In this document: positions 52,636-60,657 of the stretch, piece by piece
Position numbering within the stretch: the first letter of the stretch is position 1
How the letters are laid out: every line of letters begins with the position of its first letter
From: FEN-1073 sp050010135
GTDB lineage: Bacteria; Chloroflexota; Anaerolineae; Anaerolineales; RBG-16-64-43
NCBI GenBank assembly: GCA_050010135.1
Contig: JBEKLP010000002.1
Location: forward strand, 29,203-93,202
DNA length: 64,000 nucleotides
Direction: 5' to 3'
Notes under the pieces: model-generated
Told to the model about the DNA's origin: nothing
The model's input: only the letters and a program-made list of their open reading frames with translations
Database searches by the model: none
Made by a program: the position numbers and the translations under genes

Positions 52636-53861
52636 TCCTGAAAAGCGCGGATCACCAGAACGGCGTTATGCCCGCCGAAACCGAAGGCGTTGCTGACCGC
52701 CACCCGGACCGGTTTTGCACGGGCAGTGTTGGGAACGTAATCCAGATCGCATTCCGGATCGGGGGTGGCGTAATGAATGGTCGGAGGAATCTTCCCGTCC
52801 CGGATGGCCAGGGTGCAGAAGATGACCTCCAGCGCGCCGGTTGTCCCCATCATGTGCCCTGTCATCGATTTCGTGGAGGAGACGGGGATTTTGTAGGCAA
52901 GTTTCCCAAACACCCGTTTTATGGCTTTGGTCTCTGAAAGGTCGTTGAGCACCGTTCCGGTGCCGTGGGCATTGATGTAATCCACGTCTTCGGTTTTCAC
53001 TCCGGCCGACGCCAGCGCCAGCTGGATGGCCCGGGCGCTTCCCGAACCGTCCTCCGCCGGAGCGGTGACGTGGAAAGCGTCGGAGGTGGCGCCGTACCCG
53101 GCCAGTTCGGCGAGAATTTTCGCCCCGCGTTTGCGGGCAAGGGTTAAACTTTCCAGCATCAGGACGGCCGCGCCTTCCCCCATCACCAAGCCGTCGCGGT
53201 TCTTGTCGAAGGGTTTCGGTACATCCAAAGAATTTCCGCGGGTCATCGCGCCAACGCGGTCGAAGGCTCCCATCGCCAGTTCGCACATGGTCGCGTCAGA
53301 GGCGCCCGCGATCACCGCGTCCACATCGCCGGATCGGATCATGCGCCAGGCGATCCCCACCCCGTCGGCACCCGAGGCGCAGGCCGACGCCACCGAAAAA
53401 GACGGTCCGTGCGCGCCGAATTCAATCGCCACCATCCCCGAGGCGCCGTTGGGCATGAGCATCGGAATCGTGAAAGGGCTGAGCTTGCGTGGGCCGGTGG
53501 TCAGGAGCGTCTTGCTGGCATCCTGCAAAGTCTGGATCCCGCCGACGGCAGATGCAATGACGACCCCCACCCGGTCGGAATGGGCGTGAATATCCAAACC
53601 CGAGAGCGTAATTGCTTGCCGGGCCGAGGCGACGGCATATTGTTCGAACCGGTCCATGCGCCTGGCGGTGCGTGCATCCATGAACTTGGTCGGATCAAAC
53701 CCCTTCACTTCGCAGGCGATCCGCACCGAGAGGCGGGATGCATCAAACTGCTCGATTTCATGCGTTGAGGATACTCCGGCCAAGGCGTTTTTCCAGCTGT
53801 TTTCCGGATCGAGCCCCAGGGGGTTAATCGTTCCCATCCCGGTTATGACAACGCGTTCCAT
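52632..53861 (-). CDS. fabF: Beta-ketoacyl-ACP synthase II
   Basis: A 409-residue condensing enzyme of fatty acid elongation. The catalytic cysteine is Cys161 in SVASACASGADG, and the two histidines are in YINAHGTGT and STKSMTGHMMG; the C-terminal VSNAFGFGGHN motif is present. The ATG at 53861 follows GAGGAGG and gives the standard MERVVITGMG start; an open frame continuing upstream is not supported. No acpP is adjacent upstream, unlike many genomes; rnc follows with overlap. Confidence 0.95.
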   Translation of the reverse strand: MERVVITGMGTINPLGLDPENSWKNALAGVSSTHEIEQFDASRLSVRIACEVKGFDPTKFMDARTARRMDRFEQYAVASARQAITLSGLDIHAHSDRVGVVIASAVGGIQTLQDASKTLLTTGPRKLSPFTIPMLMPNGASGMVAIEFGAHGPSFSVASACASGADGVGIAWRMIRSGDVDAVIAGASDATMCELAMGAFDRVGAMTRGNSLDVPKPFDKNRDGLVMGEGAAVLMLESLTLARKRGAKILAELAGYGATSDAFHVTAPAEDGSGSARAIQLALASAGVKTEDVDYINAHGTGTVLNDLSETKAIKRVFGKLAYKIPVSSTKSMTGHMMGTTGALEVIFCTLAIRDGKIPPTIHYATPDPECDLDYVPNTARAKPVRVAVSNAFGFGGHNAVLVIRAFQE

Positions 53862-54061
53862 GGATTGACCTCCTCGGAAATAATCACTCTCGGATGCCGC
53901 GAATCTTTTACAACCCTCTCCGGTTCTTTCGGGGATTTTCCCGGGTCTTCCTTCCGGTTCGTCCCCCGGTCTTCGTGCACAGTTCGCCGATGCGTTTTCC
54001 CAATTCCTGAAGGGAATTATAGGATAAACCGCGACTGGATTATACCCCGCCCGATTTTCGT

Positions 54062-54089
54062 TTGCGGGATGGCAACACCCTGATATAAT
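54062..54089 (+). promoter_or_regulatory. Promoter of the Ser/Thr kinase operon
   Basis: TTGCGG (54062-54067), 16 bp, TATAAT (54084-54089). The transcription start would be near 54096, which makes an in-frame GTG at 54100 an unlikely start. Confidence 0.65.
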
Positions 54090-54141
54090 CATTTTAATAG
54101 TGGGTTTCCGCCTCAGGAGAGCGACCCTGAACACTCAACGT

Positions 54142-56031
54142 ATGACCAACCCCCTGCGTCAGCACACGGGAGGAACCGCTTCACTGGTCGTCGGCACCAC
54201 GCTGGAGAACCGTTACTTGGTCATCCGGGTTGTCGGCAGCGGCGGGATGAGCTGGGTTTACCAGGCGCGGGATATGCGCTTCCCCAGCGTCACCCGGTTG
54301 GCGGCGGTCAAGGAAATGCTGAACCCTAGCAAGGATGAAGCCGTCCGCCAGACCGCCGTGCAAAGCTTCGAGCGGGAAGCCAACCTACTGGCGACCCTTA
54401 ATCACCCGGCCATCCCCCGCGTCTACGATTATTTCACCATCGGAGAACGCTCTTTTCTGGTCATGGAATTCGTCAACGGGAAGGACTTGGAAGCCATCCT
54501 GACGGAAAGCAATGATTTTCTTCCGACAACAACGGTTGCCCATTGGGGAGTCGAGCTGTGCCACGTCATCCATTATCTGCATCACCACCAACCGCCGGTG
54601 ATCTTCCGCGACATCAAACCGTCGAACATCATGTCCGACGAGCATGAGAACATCCGCCTGGTGGATTTCGGGATTGCCAAGCTCTTCGAACCGGACCGGA
54701 AAGGTACGATGATCGGCACCGAAGGGTATTCCCCGCCCGAACAGTACCGCGGCGAGGCAGGCCCGCTCTCGGATGTGTACGCACTCGGGGCGACGCTCCA
54801 CCATTTGCTTTCGCGGCGTGATCCACGGATCGAGCCACCCTTTTCATGGCACGACCGCCCGTTGCGGCAGATCAATCCTAGCGTACCGGAAGGTCTCGAC
54901 CAGGCGGTGATGAAAGCGCTGGCCTACGAACCGGAGCAGCGGTTCCCGGACATGAAAACCTTCCAGGCCGCACTGGCGCAATTCACCGAAGGAGGAGGGC
55001 AACCGATCGTCATCTCCGGAACCCCTGCCGCGCCCGCCACCGCCGCAGCCGTCGCTCCTGCGACCTCCCAGGACGGGATCCAACCCAAATGGGTGTTCAC
55101 CTGCGAAGACGAAATCCGCGGCACGCCCGTGATCGTCAAGGGCATGGTGCTCGTGGGAGCATACGATAACAACCTTTACGCCCTGAAACCTTCCAGCGGC
55201 GAGTTCATATGGAAATACGCCGCCGAAGGCGGACTGACCGGCAAGCCCGCGATCTTTGAAGACAACATCATCGTGGGCTCGGAAGACAAACGGATTCATG
55301 CAGTAAGCCTGATCACCGGCAAGGTGGCTTGGACCTACTATACCGAGGCGGAAGTGCGCTCTTCTCCGACCATCGCCGAAGGCCACGTGTTCATCGGATC
55401 CGACGACGCCAAACTCCATGCCATCAACGTCATGTACGGCCGGGGCGCATGGAAGACCGAGGTTGACGGCCCGATCCGGTCCACCCCGCTGGCCAGCAGC
55501 GACCGGATTTATTTCGGATGCGAAAGCGGAGACTGCTATTCGGTCGATCTGCGGGGTGAAATCAAATGGAAATTTCACTCCAAACGGGCGATCACCTCTT
55601 CTCCGTGCGAAGGCAACGGCTTGCTGTATTTCGGTTCCGTCGACAGCTTGTTTTACGCCCTGGATATCAAATCCGGTTGGGCGGCGTGGCGGTTCCGCAC
55701 CAATAACGCTATCATTTCCTCCCCGACCATTGCGCAAGGGCTGGTCATCTTCGGTTCGGCCGACGGGCGAATCTACGCCGTAGACGGCCGTTCCAGCAAA
55801 GAGAAATGGCATTTTGAAACGGAAGGCCAGGTGACCGCCAATCCGCTGGTCGAACAGGGATTGGTGTACTGTGGATCGGTGGACGGCCACCTCTATGCCC
55901 TCGAACTGATGACCGGAAAGCTCCGCTGGAAGTTCCTCACCGGCGGACCGATCACCGGCGGGATTTCCGTCAATGAAGAAATGATCGTATTCGGTTCCAC
56001 GGATCATAAAATATACGCCCTGCCTCTGTAA
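54142..56031 (+). CDS. Ser/Thr protein kinase with C-terminal PQQ-type beta-propeller
   Basis: A 629-residue kinase. The kinase domain (about 25-300) has GSGGMSWVY, Lys57 (AAVKEML), the catalytic loop FRDIKPSN with Asp157 (the usual HRD histidine is Phe), and DFG at 175-177, followed by GTEGYSPPEQY. A short Ala/Pro linker (APATAAAVAPATS) leads to about seven PQQ/WD-like repeats (pattern 'GxVYxGSxDxxLYALDxxTGxxxW') from about 330 to the end. No membrane helix lies between, so both parts appear cytoplasmic. The start is uncertain: AGGAGA (54115-54120) is ideally placed for a CTG at 54127, whereas the ATG at 54142 is 21 bases away. Confidence 0.9.
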   Translation: MTNPLRQHTGGTASLVVGTTLENRYLVIRVVGSGGMSWVYQARDMRFPSVTRLAAVKEMLNPSKDEAVRQTAVQSFEREANLLATLNHPAIPRVYDYFTIGERSFLVMEFVNGKDLEAILTESNDFLPTTTVAHWGVELCHVIHYLHHHQPPVIFRDIKPSNIMSDEHENIRLVDFGIAKLFEPDRKGTMIGTEGYSPPEQYRGEAGPLSDVYALGATLHHLLSRRDPRIEPPFSWHDRPLRQINPSVPEGLDQAVMKALAYEPEQRFPDMKTFQAALAQFTEGGGQPIVISGTPAAPATAAAVAPATSQDGIQPKWVFTCEDEIRGTPVIVKGMVLVGAYDNNLYALKPSSGEFIWKYAAEGGLTGKPAIFEDNIIVGSEDKRIHAVSLITGKVAWTYYTEAEVRSSPTIAEGHVFIGSDDAKLHAINVMYGRGAWKTEVDGPIRSTPLASSDRIYFGCESGDCYSVDLRGEIKWKFHSKRAITSSPCEGNGLLYFGSVDSLFYALDIKSGWAAWRFRTNNAIISSPTIAQGLVIFGSADGRIYAVDGRSSKEKWHFETEGQVTANPLVEQGLVYCGSVDGHLYALELMTGKLRWKFLTGGPITGGISVNEEMIVFGSTDHKIYALPL

Positions 56032-56055
56032 GCGGGGCGTCTCAAGGAGAATGGC

Positions 56056-56898
56056 GTGTCCCCAATCATCCGACTGCGCAAACGCCGCACTACCAAGGCG
56101 GCCATTCCGGCCGATCGCTCACAGGAGATCCCGATGTTCCGGTTTGGAATTACGTACGATACCGGCCGGGTGCGCCAATCCAACGAAGATTGCATCGTGA
56201 TCACCACTTCGCTGCAACAGGGCGACACCGCCTCGCCCTATTACGGGTTATTCGTCGTCGCCGACGGGATGGGTGGACACGAGCAGGGCGAACAGGCGAG
56301 TCAGCTGGCGGCGCAAACCTTCGCCCGAGAGGTGATCAGCCGATTCGGCGCGCAATGGCTGGGCGGCGTCTCCGAGAATTCCGAGTCGATCCAGGAGATT
56401 CTGGAATCCTCCATCCTGCGGGCCAATCAAGCGGTGATGCTCAACCTTCCGGGCAGCGGAACCACGCTCACCGCGGCACTCGTCTTCAGCCGCCAGATTT
56501 TTTTCACGCACATCGGAGACAGCCGCGCCTACCTCGTGGGCAAGGAGATCCGCCAGATTACGCACGACCACTCGCTTGTCCAGCGGCTGGTCGATCAAGG
56601 ACATATCTCCACCGAAGAAGCGGGGCGGTTTGCGCAACGGAATGTGCTGCTCAAGGCGGTCGGACAAGTGGAGGGGATCGAAACCGATTTTCTCACCATC
56701 CCATGGGAGAAAGGATCGCGACTGTTGCTGTGCACCGACGGGTTGTGGGGGGTCCTGTCCGATTCCGAAATCCTCCGCATAGCCGGCAACTACGAATCCC
56801 CCCAGGATGCCGCTGCGGCCCTCTCCCGGCAGGCCAACACCATGGGCGGGCCGGATAATATTTCCGCCATCATTGTGGAGATGACAGGAGAACCATGA
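56056..56898 (+). CDS. PP2C-family protein phosphatase
   Basis: A 280-residue Mg/Mn-dependent Ser/Thr phosphatase, the natural opponent of the upstream kinase. Motifs are TDTGRVRQSNED-like (YDTGRVRQSNED), VVADGMGGHEQGE, THIGDSRAYLVG, LLLCTDGLWGVLSD and GGPDNISAIIV, covering the metal aspartates. GTG at 56056 has AGGAGA 5 bases before; an ATG at 56134 (MFRFG) also has AGGAG and would give the usual compact N-terminus. It lies 24 bases after the kinase and overlaps the next gene by 4 bases. Confidence 0.93.
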   Translation: MSPIIRLRKRRTTKAAIPADRSQEIPMFRFGITYDTGRVRQSNEDCIVITTSLQQGDTASPYYGLFVVADGMGGHEQGEQASQLAAQTFAREVISRFGAQWLGGVSENSESIQEILESSILRANQAVMLNLPGSGTTLTAALVFSRQIFFTHIGDSRAYLVGKEIRQITHDHSLVQRLVDQGHISTEEAGRFAQRNVLLKAVGQVEGIETDFLTIPWEKGSRLLLCTDGLWGVLSDSEILRIAGNYESPQDAAAALSRQANTMGGPDNISAIIVEMTGEP

Positions 56899-58154
56899 CC
56901 AATCCTTCCACCGGGCAAGAACCGCTCTACATGGAAGTCCATGTCAGCCGGCCGGTATTGCGGGCGCTGGACGAACCGCAGGTGCTGTATTCGCTGGCAA
57001 CCATCCGGCCCGCACAGCAGGAGGGGGAGAATGTTCCGTCTCCGCTAAATTTAAGTCTTATTCTGGACCGATCCACCTCGATGGCCGGCGAACGGCTCGA
57101 CACGGCGCGGGCCTCGGCGGAAAACATCATTTCCCAACTCAGACCGCAGGACCGAATCGCCATTGTCACGTTCAGCGATCGGGCGGAGGTTCTGATCTCC
57201 ACCGATGCGAGCGTACCCTTGGCAGAAGCGCGCCAGAGGCTGAGCCTGATCCAAGCCAGCGGGGGGACCGAAATTTACCAAGGCCTCTCTGCCGGCGTCA
57301 ATCAATTGCGCCAGGTGCGGCGCCCCGGCACTGTAGATCACGTCATTCTGCTCACCGACGGTCGCACCTACGGGGACGAAGCGGCGTCGCTGCAATTGGC
57401 GGAAGAGGCCGCCCAGGAGGGGATTGAAATCACCGCGATGGGAATCGGCGAGGAGTGGAATGACATCTTCCTGGATTCCCTCGCCACCAAAACGGGAGGC
57501 CAGGCGGTGTATATCGACAACATCGCCTCGCTCGCGCCCTTCCTGCAGCAGAAATTCCTCGGCCTCGGCCAGATCCATGCCGATCAAGTGGTGGTGGAAG
57601 TGGAAACCACGCCCGGGGTCACGCTGCAATCCTCCTTCCGGGTAAACCCCGCTCCCATGCCGCTGCACGAAGGGCATATGTTGCGGTTGGGATCGCTTTT
57701 TGCCGGAAGCAATATCACGCTGCTCATGGAATATCTCATCCCGCCTGTTTCCCAGATGGATTCATACGAGATCAGCCGACTGCACCTGAGCGCACACTTG
57801 GCGAAAAGATCGACCAACCTGCGGACAGTTCTCTCCCTTAGTCTGCCGGTCGTGCCCGAACCCGTCCCGGCGCCGATTCCCGGCTCGCTGCTGACCGCGG
57901 TACGCAACGTCACGCTGGCGCGGCTGGAGGAAAAGGCGCTCCAGGACGCGCAGACCGGTCATTTGAATCTTGCGACCACCCGGATGGACCGGCTGGCCAC
58001 GCGCCTGTTTGAAATGGGAGAACCGGAACTGGCAAATACGGTCCTGAGCGAATCTTCCACGCTTCACCGGAGCCATGCCTTTTCCGAAAAAGGAAAGAAA
58101 GCGGTCAAGTACGGGACCCGCAGCCTGGTGGATCCCAAACACGGGGGTACATGA
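56895..58154 (+). CDS. von Willebrand factor A domain protein
   Basis: A 419-residue protein. The VWA domain runs from about 50 to 230 with an intact metal-ion site: DRSTS (Asp58, Ser60, Ser62), the threonine in SGGTEIYQG and the aspartate in LLTDGRTYGD. The C-terminal half is a beta-rich region and then a helical part (LARLEEKALQDAQTGHLNLATTRM) similar to other Chloroflexota and cyanobacterial VWA proteins. No signal peptide is present. It lies in the kinase-phosphatase-FHA operon and probably takes part in metal-dependent protein assembly under phospho-control. Confidence 0.9.
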   Translation: MTNPSTGQEPLYMEVHVSRPVLRALDEPQVLYSLATIRPAQQEGENVPSPLNLSLILDRSTSMAGERLDTARASAENIISQLRPQDRIAIVTFSDRAEVLISTDASVPLAEARQRLSLIQASGGTEIYQGLSAGVNQLRQVRRPGTVDHVILLTDGRTYGDEAASLQLAEEAAQEGIEITAMGIGEEWNDIFLDSLATKTGGQAVYIDNIASLAPFLQQKFLGLGQIHADQVVVEVETTPGVTLQSSFRVNPAPMPLHEGHMLRLGSLFAGSNITLLMEYLIPPVSQMDSYEISRLHLSAHLAKRSTNLRTVLSLSLPVVPEPVPAPIPGSLLTAVRNVTLARLEEKALQDAQTGHLNLATTRMDRLATRLFEMGEPELANTVLSESSTLHRSHAFSEKGKKAVKYGTRSLVDPKHGGT

Positions 58155-58155
58155 A

Positions 58156-58671
58156 ATGATTACCTGCCACGTCTGCCAAACGTCGGTGTATTTCGGTACG
58201 CTTTTCTGCCCGGAATGCTGCGCCCGGGTGAGCGAGGATGCCTCCTCTCTGACCAATGCCCTTCCCACGGAAAAGGTGGATGAAATCATTGCGGAGAAGC
58301 CGTCGGATTCATCCCGCTCCCCGCTGCATTCCGGCGATTCCATCGTCTTGCGGGTGGCGGGGAACAACGTGGGAATTCCCCTGTTCGGCCAGCAGGAGTA
58401 CATCCTCGGCCGGGCGGAAAAAGGACAGGCGGTGATTCCCGACATCGATATGAACAAGTTCGGGGCGCACGAAAAGGGCGTCTCCCGGCTGCACTGCCAT
58501 TTGCGGTTCGAGGGCGAATCGCTTCTGGCCATCGATCTGGGCAGCGCCAACGGCACGTTCATCAACGATATCCGCGTACTGCCGGAACATCCGGGAATGC
58601 TTTCCGACGGCGACATTCTCCGTCTGGGGAATCTCGTCATTGAAGTTACCCGCCAGGCTGGAGGACAATAA
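58156..58671 (+). CDS. Zinc-ribbon and FHA domain protein
   Basis: A 171-residue protein. A zinc ribbon (Cys4, Cys7, Cys18, Cys21) is followed by a linker and a forkhead-associated domain from about 85 to 165, with YILGRAEKG, the SRLHCHLRF phosphothreonine-binding segment and LGSANGTFIND. FHA domains bind phosphothreonine, so this is probably the reader of the kinase two genes upstream. The ATG at 58156 lies one base after the VWA stop. Confidence 0.9.
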   Translation: MITCHVCQTSVYFGTLFCPECCARVSEDASSLTNALPTEKVDEIIAEKPSDSSRSPLHSGDSIVLRVAGNNVGIPLFGQQEYILGRAEKGQAVIPDIDMNKFGAHEKGVSRLHCHLRFEGESLLAIDLGSANGTFINDIRVLPEHPGMLSDGDILRLGNLVIEVTRQAGGQ

Positions 58672-58676
58672 TCACC

Positions 58677-58919
58677 ATGGCCTATTCCGTTTTAATTCAC
58701 CTCGAAAACGAAGATGCGGTCCTGGGGGAAATGGAGGAACTGCCCGCCTCCACGGCCAACTTCATCTCGGTGAACAATCCGCGCCGCCGGGATGGGAAGG
58801 ATCTGCCTTTCATCCAAGCCAACGTCACCACGGTCATGTGGGCAACCCATCGCGTGACGTACATTGAGGTGGTTCCCGGCGAGGCGGCGGAAAAACTGGT
58901 CACCTTCGTCCGGGAGTGA
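58677..58919 (+). CDS. Small conserved-looking protein of the FHA operon, function unknown
   Basis: An 80-residue protein with mixed alpha/beta character (MAYSVLIHLENEDAVLGEME... ending EAAEKLVTFVRE). I do not recognise the family. It lies 5 bases after the FHA gene and its stop overlaps the ATG of the next response regulator, so it is a genuine member of the operon rather than a chance frame. No signal peptide, membrane segment or cysteine motif is seen. Confidence 0.75.
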   Translation: MAYSVLIHLENEDAVLGEMEELPASTANFISVNNPRRRDGKDLPFIQANVTTVMWATHRVTYIEVVPGEAAEKLVTFVRE

Positions 58920-59692
58920 TGAAGGTGAACGAATCGGCACGCCGCCGGGTGTTGGTCGTCGACGACGAACCGCGGATGGTCCGGTTTATCCGGCTGAACC
59001 TGGAACACGACGGTTATACCGTCGTCGAAGCGCAAAACGGGATGGAGGCGCTCAACCAACTCCGCAACGCTTTGCCGGATTTAATCCTGCTGGATGTCAT
59101 GCTTCCGGATCTGGACGGGTTTGAAACGTTGCGCATGATTCGCGAATTCTCGCCCGTGCCGATCATCATGGTCACCGCCAAGGGGGATGAGGACGACCGG
59201 GTGCGCGGTCTGGAACGCGGCGCGGACGACTACATTACCAAACCCTTCAGCCCGAGAGAACTGGCCAGCCGGATCCGCGCGGTGCTGCGCCGCAACGAAA
59301 CCCCCCGGGCCGTTCCGCACCAGCCCGTGGTGGTGGACGACCGCCTGACAATCGATTTCGACCGCCGGGAAGTGCGGGTGGAAGGGAAACTCGTCCCCCT
59401 TCGGCCGACCGAATTCCGCATGCTGTTCCATTTAATCCAGAACGCAGGACGGGTGATCACCCACGATCAGTTGCTGGCGAAAGTGTGGGGGTACGAATAC
59501 CGCGAAGAGACCCATTACCTGCGGTTATATGTCAATTATCTGCGCCAGAAACTGGAAAAGGATCCGGCCAATCCCAAGTACATCTTGACCGAGCGCGGAG
59601 TCGGATATCGGTTTGTGGATTTTCAGCGCCCGGAAAAGCCGGAAGCGGAACCGGGAGTCCCCCCGCCCAATCCCGCTTCCGCCAAGGAATAA
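58919..59692 (+). CDS. OmpR/PhoB-family response regulator
   Basis: A 257-residue DNA-binding regulator. The receiver has Asp15/Asp16 (VLVVDDEPRM), Asp59 (LILLDVMLPDLDG) and the lysine in ITKPFSPREL. The winged-helix output domain is at about 145-240 (PLRPTEFRMLFHLIQNAGRVITHDQLLAKVWGYEY... GVGYRFV). The start ATG at 58919 overlaps the preceding stop; GTG at 58916 is an alternative. No histidine kinase is adjacent, so phosphate may come from a remote kinase or the operon's Ser/Thr kinase may modulate it (speculative). Confidence 0.93.
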   Translation: MKVNESARRRVLVVDDEPRMVRFIRLNLEHDGYTVVEAQNGMEALNQLRNALPDLILLDVMLPDLDGFETLRMIREFSPVPIIMVTAKGDEDDRVRGLERGADDYITKPFSPRELASRIRAVLRRNETPRAVPHQPVVVDDRLTIDFDRREVRVEGKLVPLRPTEFRMLFHLIQNAGRVITHDQLLAKVWGYEYREETHYLRLYVNYLRQKLEKDPANPKYILTERGVGYRFVDFQRPEKPEAEPGVPPPNPASAKE

Positions 59693-59778
59693 TTCTTTCG
59701 CGGAGATCAAAGCGTCCGTCCGGGGGGATCCGTTTCCCCATGATGTTTTCTATTAACCTGTCCTAAAATGGAGAGCGT

Positions 59779-60657
59779 ATGGCATGGATTTACGGAATTA
59801 TTAAAAGCATGCGTCCGCGCCAGTGGCCGAAGAATATTTTCATTTTCGCGGCGCTGGTGTTCGACCGCCAATTCTTCCATTGGACGCCCCTCTTCCGAAC
59901 GACCTGCGGTTTTCTCCTGCTGTGCCTGGCGTCGGGCTCCGTCTACCTGATCAACGACATCGCCGACCGCCGGCAGGACCGGCTGCATCCCGTCAAACGC
60001 CTGCGCCCGGTAGCCTCCGGCGCGCTGCCCGTCCCGGCGGCTCTTGTCGCCGGCATTTTATTGATGCTGGTTTCGGTCGGCCTGGCATTTTTGCTTGCGC
60101 GGGATTTTTGCCTGCTGATCCTCGCTTTCCTTCTTTTAAATCTCGCGTATTCCTTTTACCTCAAGCATATCCCCATCGTGGACGCCCTGACCATCGCGGT
60201 CTGCTTCCTGCTGCGCGTCGGCGGCGGAGTCCTCATCATTTCGGTGGAGCGATTCTCTCCCTGGATGTACGTCTGCATGGTGCTCCTCGCGCTCTATATC
60301 TCCTTCGGCAAACGGCGGTCGGAAATCCTGCTGCTGGAAGACGGCGCCTCCAACCATCGCAAGGTGCTCAGCGGCTACAGCCTCCCCCTGCTGGACAGTT
60401 ACATTCAGATCGTCTCCGCCGCCACGATCATCTGTTATTCGTTCTACACGTTCTCGGCGCCCAACCTGCCCACCAACCACGCGATGATGCTCACGATTCT
60501 TTTCGTAATGTACAGCGTGTTCCGTTACCTCTACCTGATTCAGGTGGAAAACGCAGGCGGCGAACCGGAGGAATTGCTGCTCACCGACCGACCGCTGCAG
60601 GCGGGAATCGCACTTTGGGGGTTATCAGCGATGCTCATCCTCTATCTCTGGCAATGA
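59779..60657 (+). CDS. UbiA-family prenyltransferase, decaprenyl-phosphate phosphoribosyltransferase-like
   Basis: A 292-residue, nine-helix membrane enzyme. The opening MRPRQWPKNIFIFAALVF and the aspartate-rich motif NDIADRRQDRLHPVKRLRP match the Rv3806c type, which transfers phosphoribose from PRPP to polyprenyl phosphate as the first step to decaprenyl-phosphoryl-arabinose; the second motif SFGKRRSEILLL is also in place. A role in making an arabinosyl or ribosyl donor for surface glycans would suit the lipid-sugar glycosyltransferases in the window. It overlaps the mevalonate kinase gene by 4 bases. A generic prenyltransferase is the alternative. Confidence 0.82.
   Translation: MAWIYGIIKSMRPRQWPKNIFIFAALVFDRQFFHWTPLFRTTCGFLLLCLASGSVYLINDIADRRQDRLHPVKRLRPVASGALPVPAALVAGILLMLVSVGLAFLLARDFCLLILAFLLLNLAYSFYLKHIPIVDALTIAVCFLLRVGGGVLIISVERFSPWMYVCMVLLALYISFGKRRSEILLLEDGASNHRKVLSGYSLPLLDSYIQIVSAATIICYSFYTFSAPNLPTNHAMMLTILFVMYSVFRYLYLIQVENAGGEPEELLLTDRPLQAGIALWGLSAMLILYLWQ

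Noticed and set aside
54142..59692. The kinase-FHA-VWA operon considered as a type VI secretion regulatory cluster
   Set aside because: No structural secretion genes (sheath, Hcp, VgrG, TssJLM) occur in the window, and PP2C/FHA/VWA combinations are common outside secretion systems.
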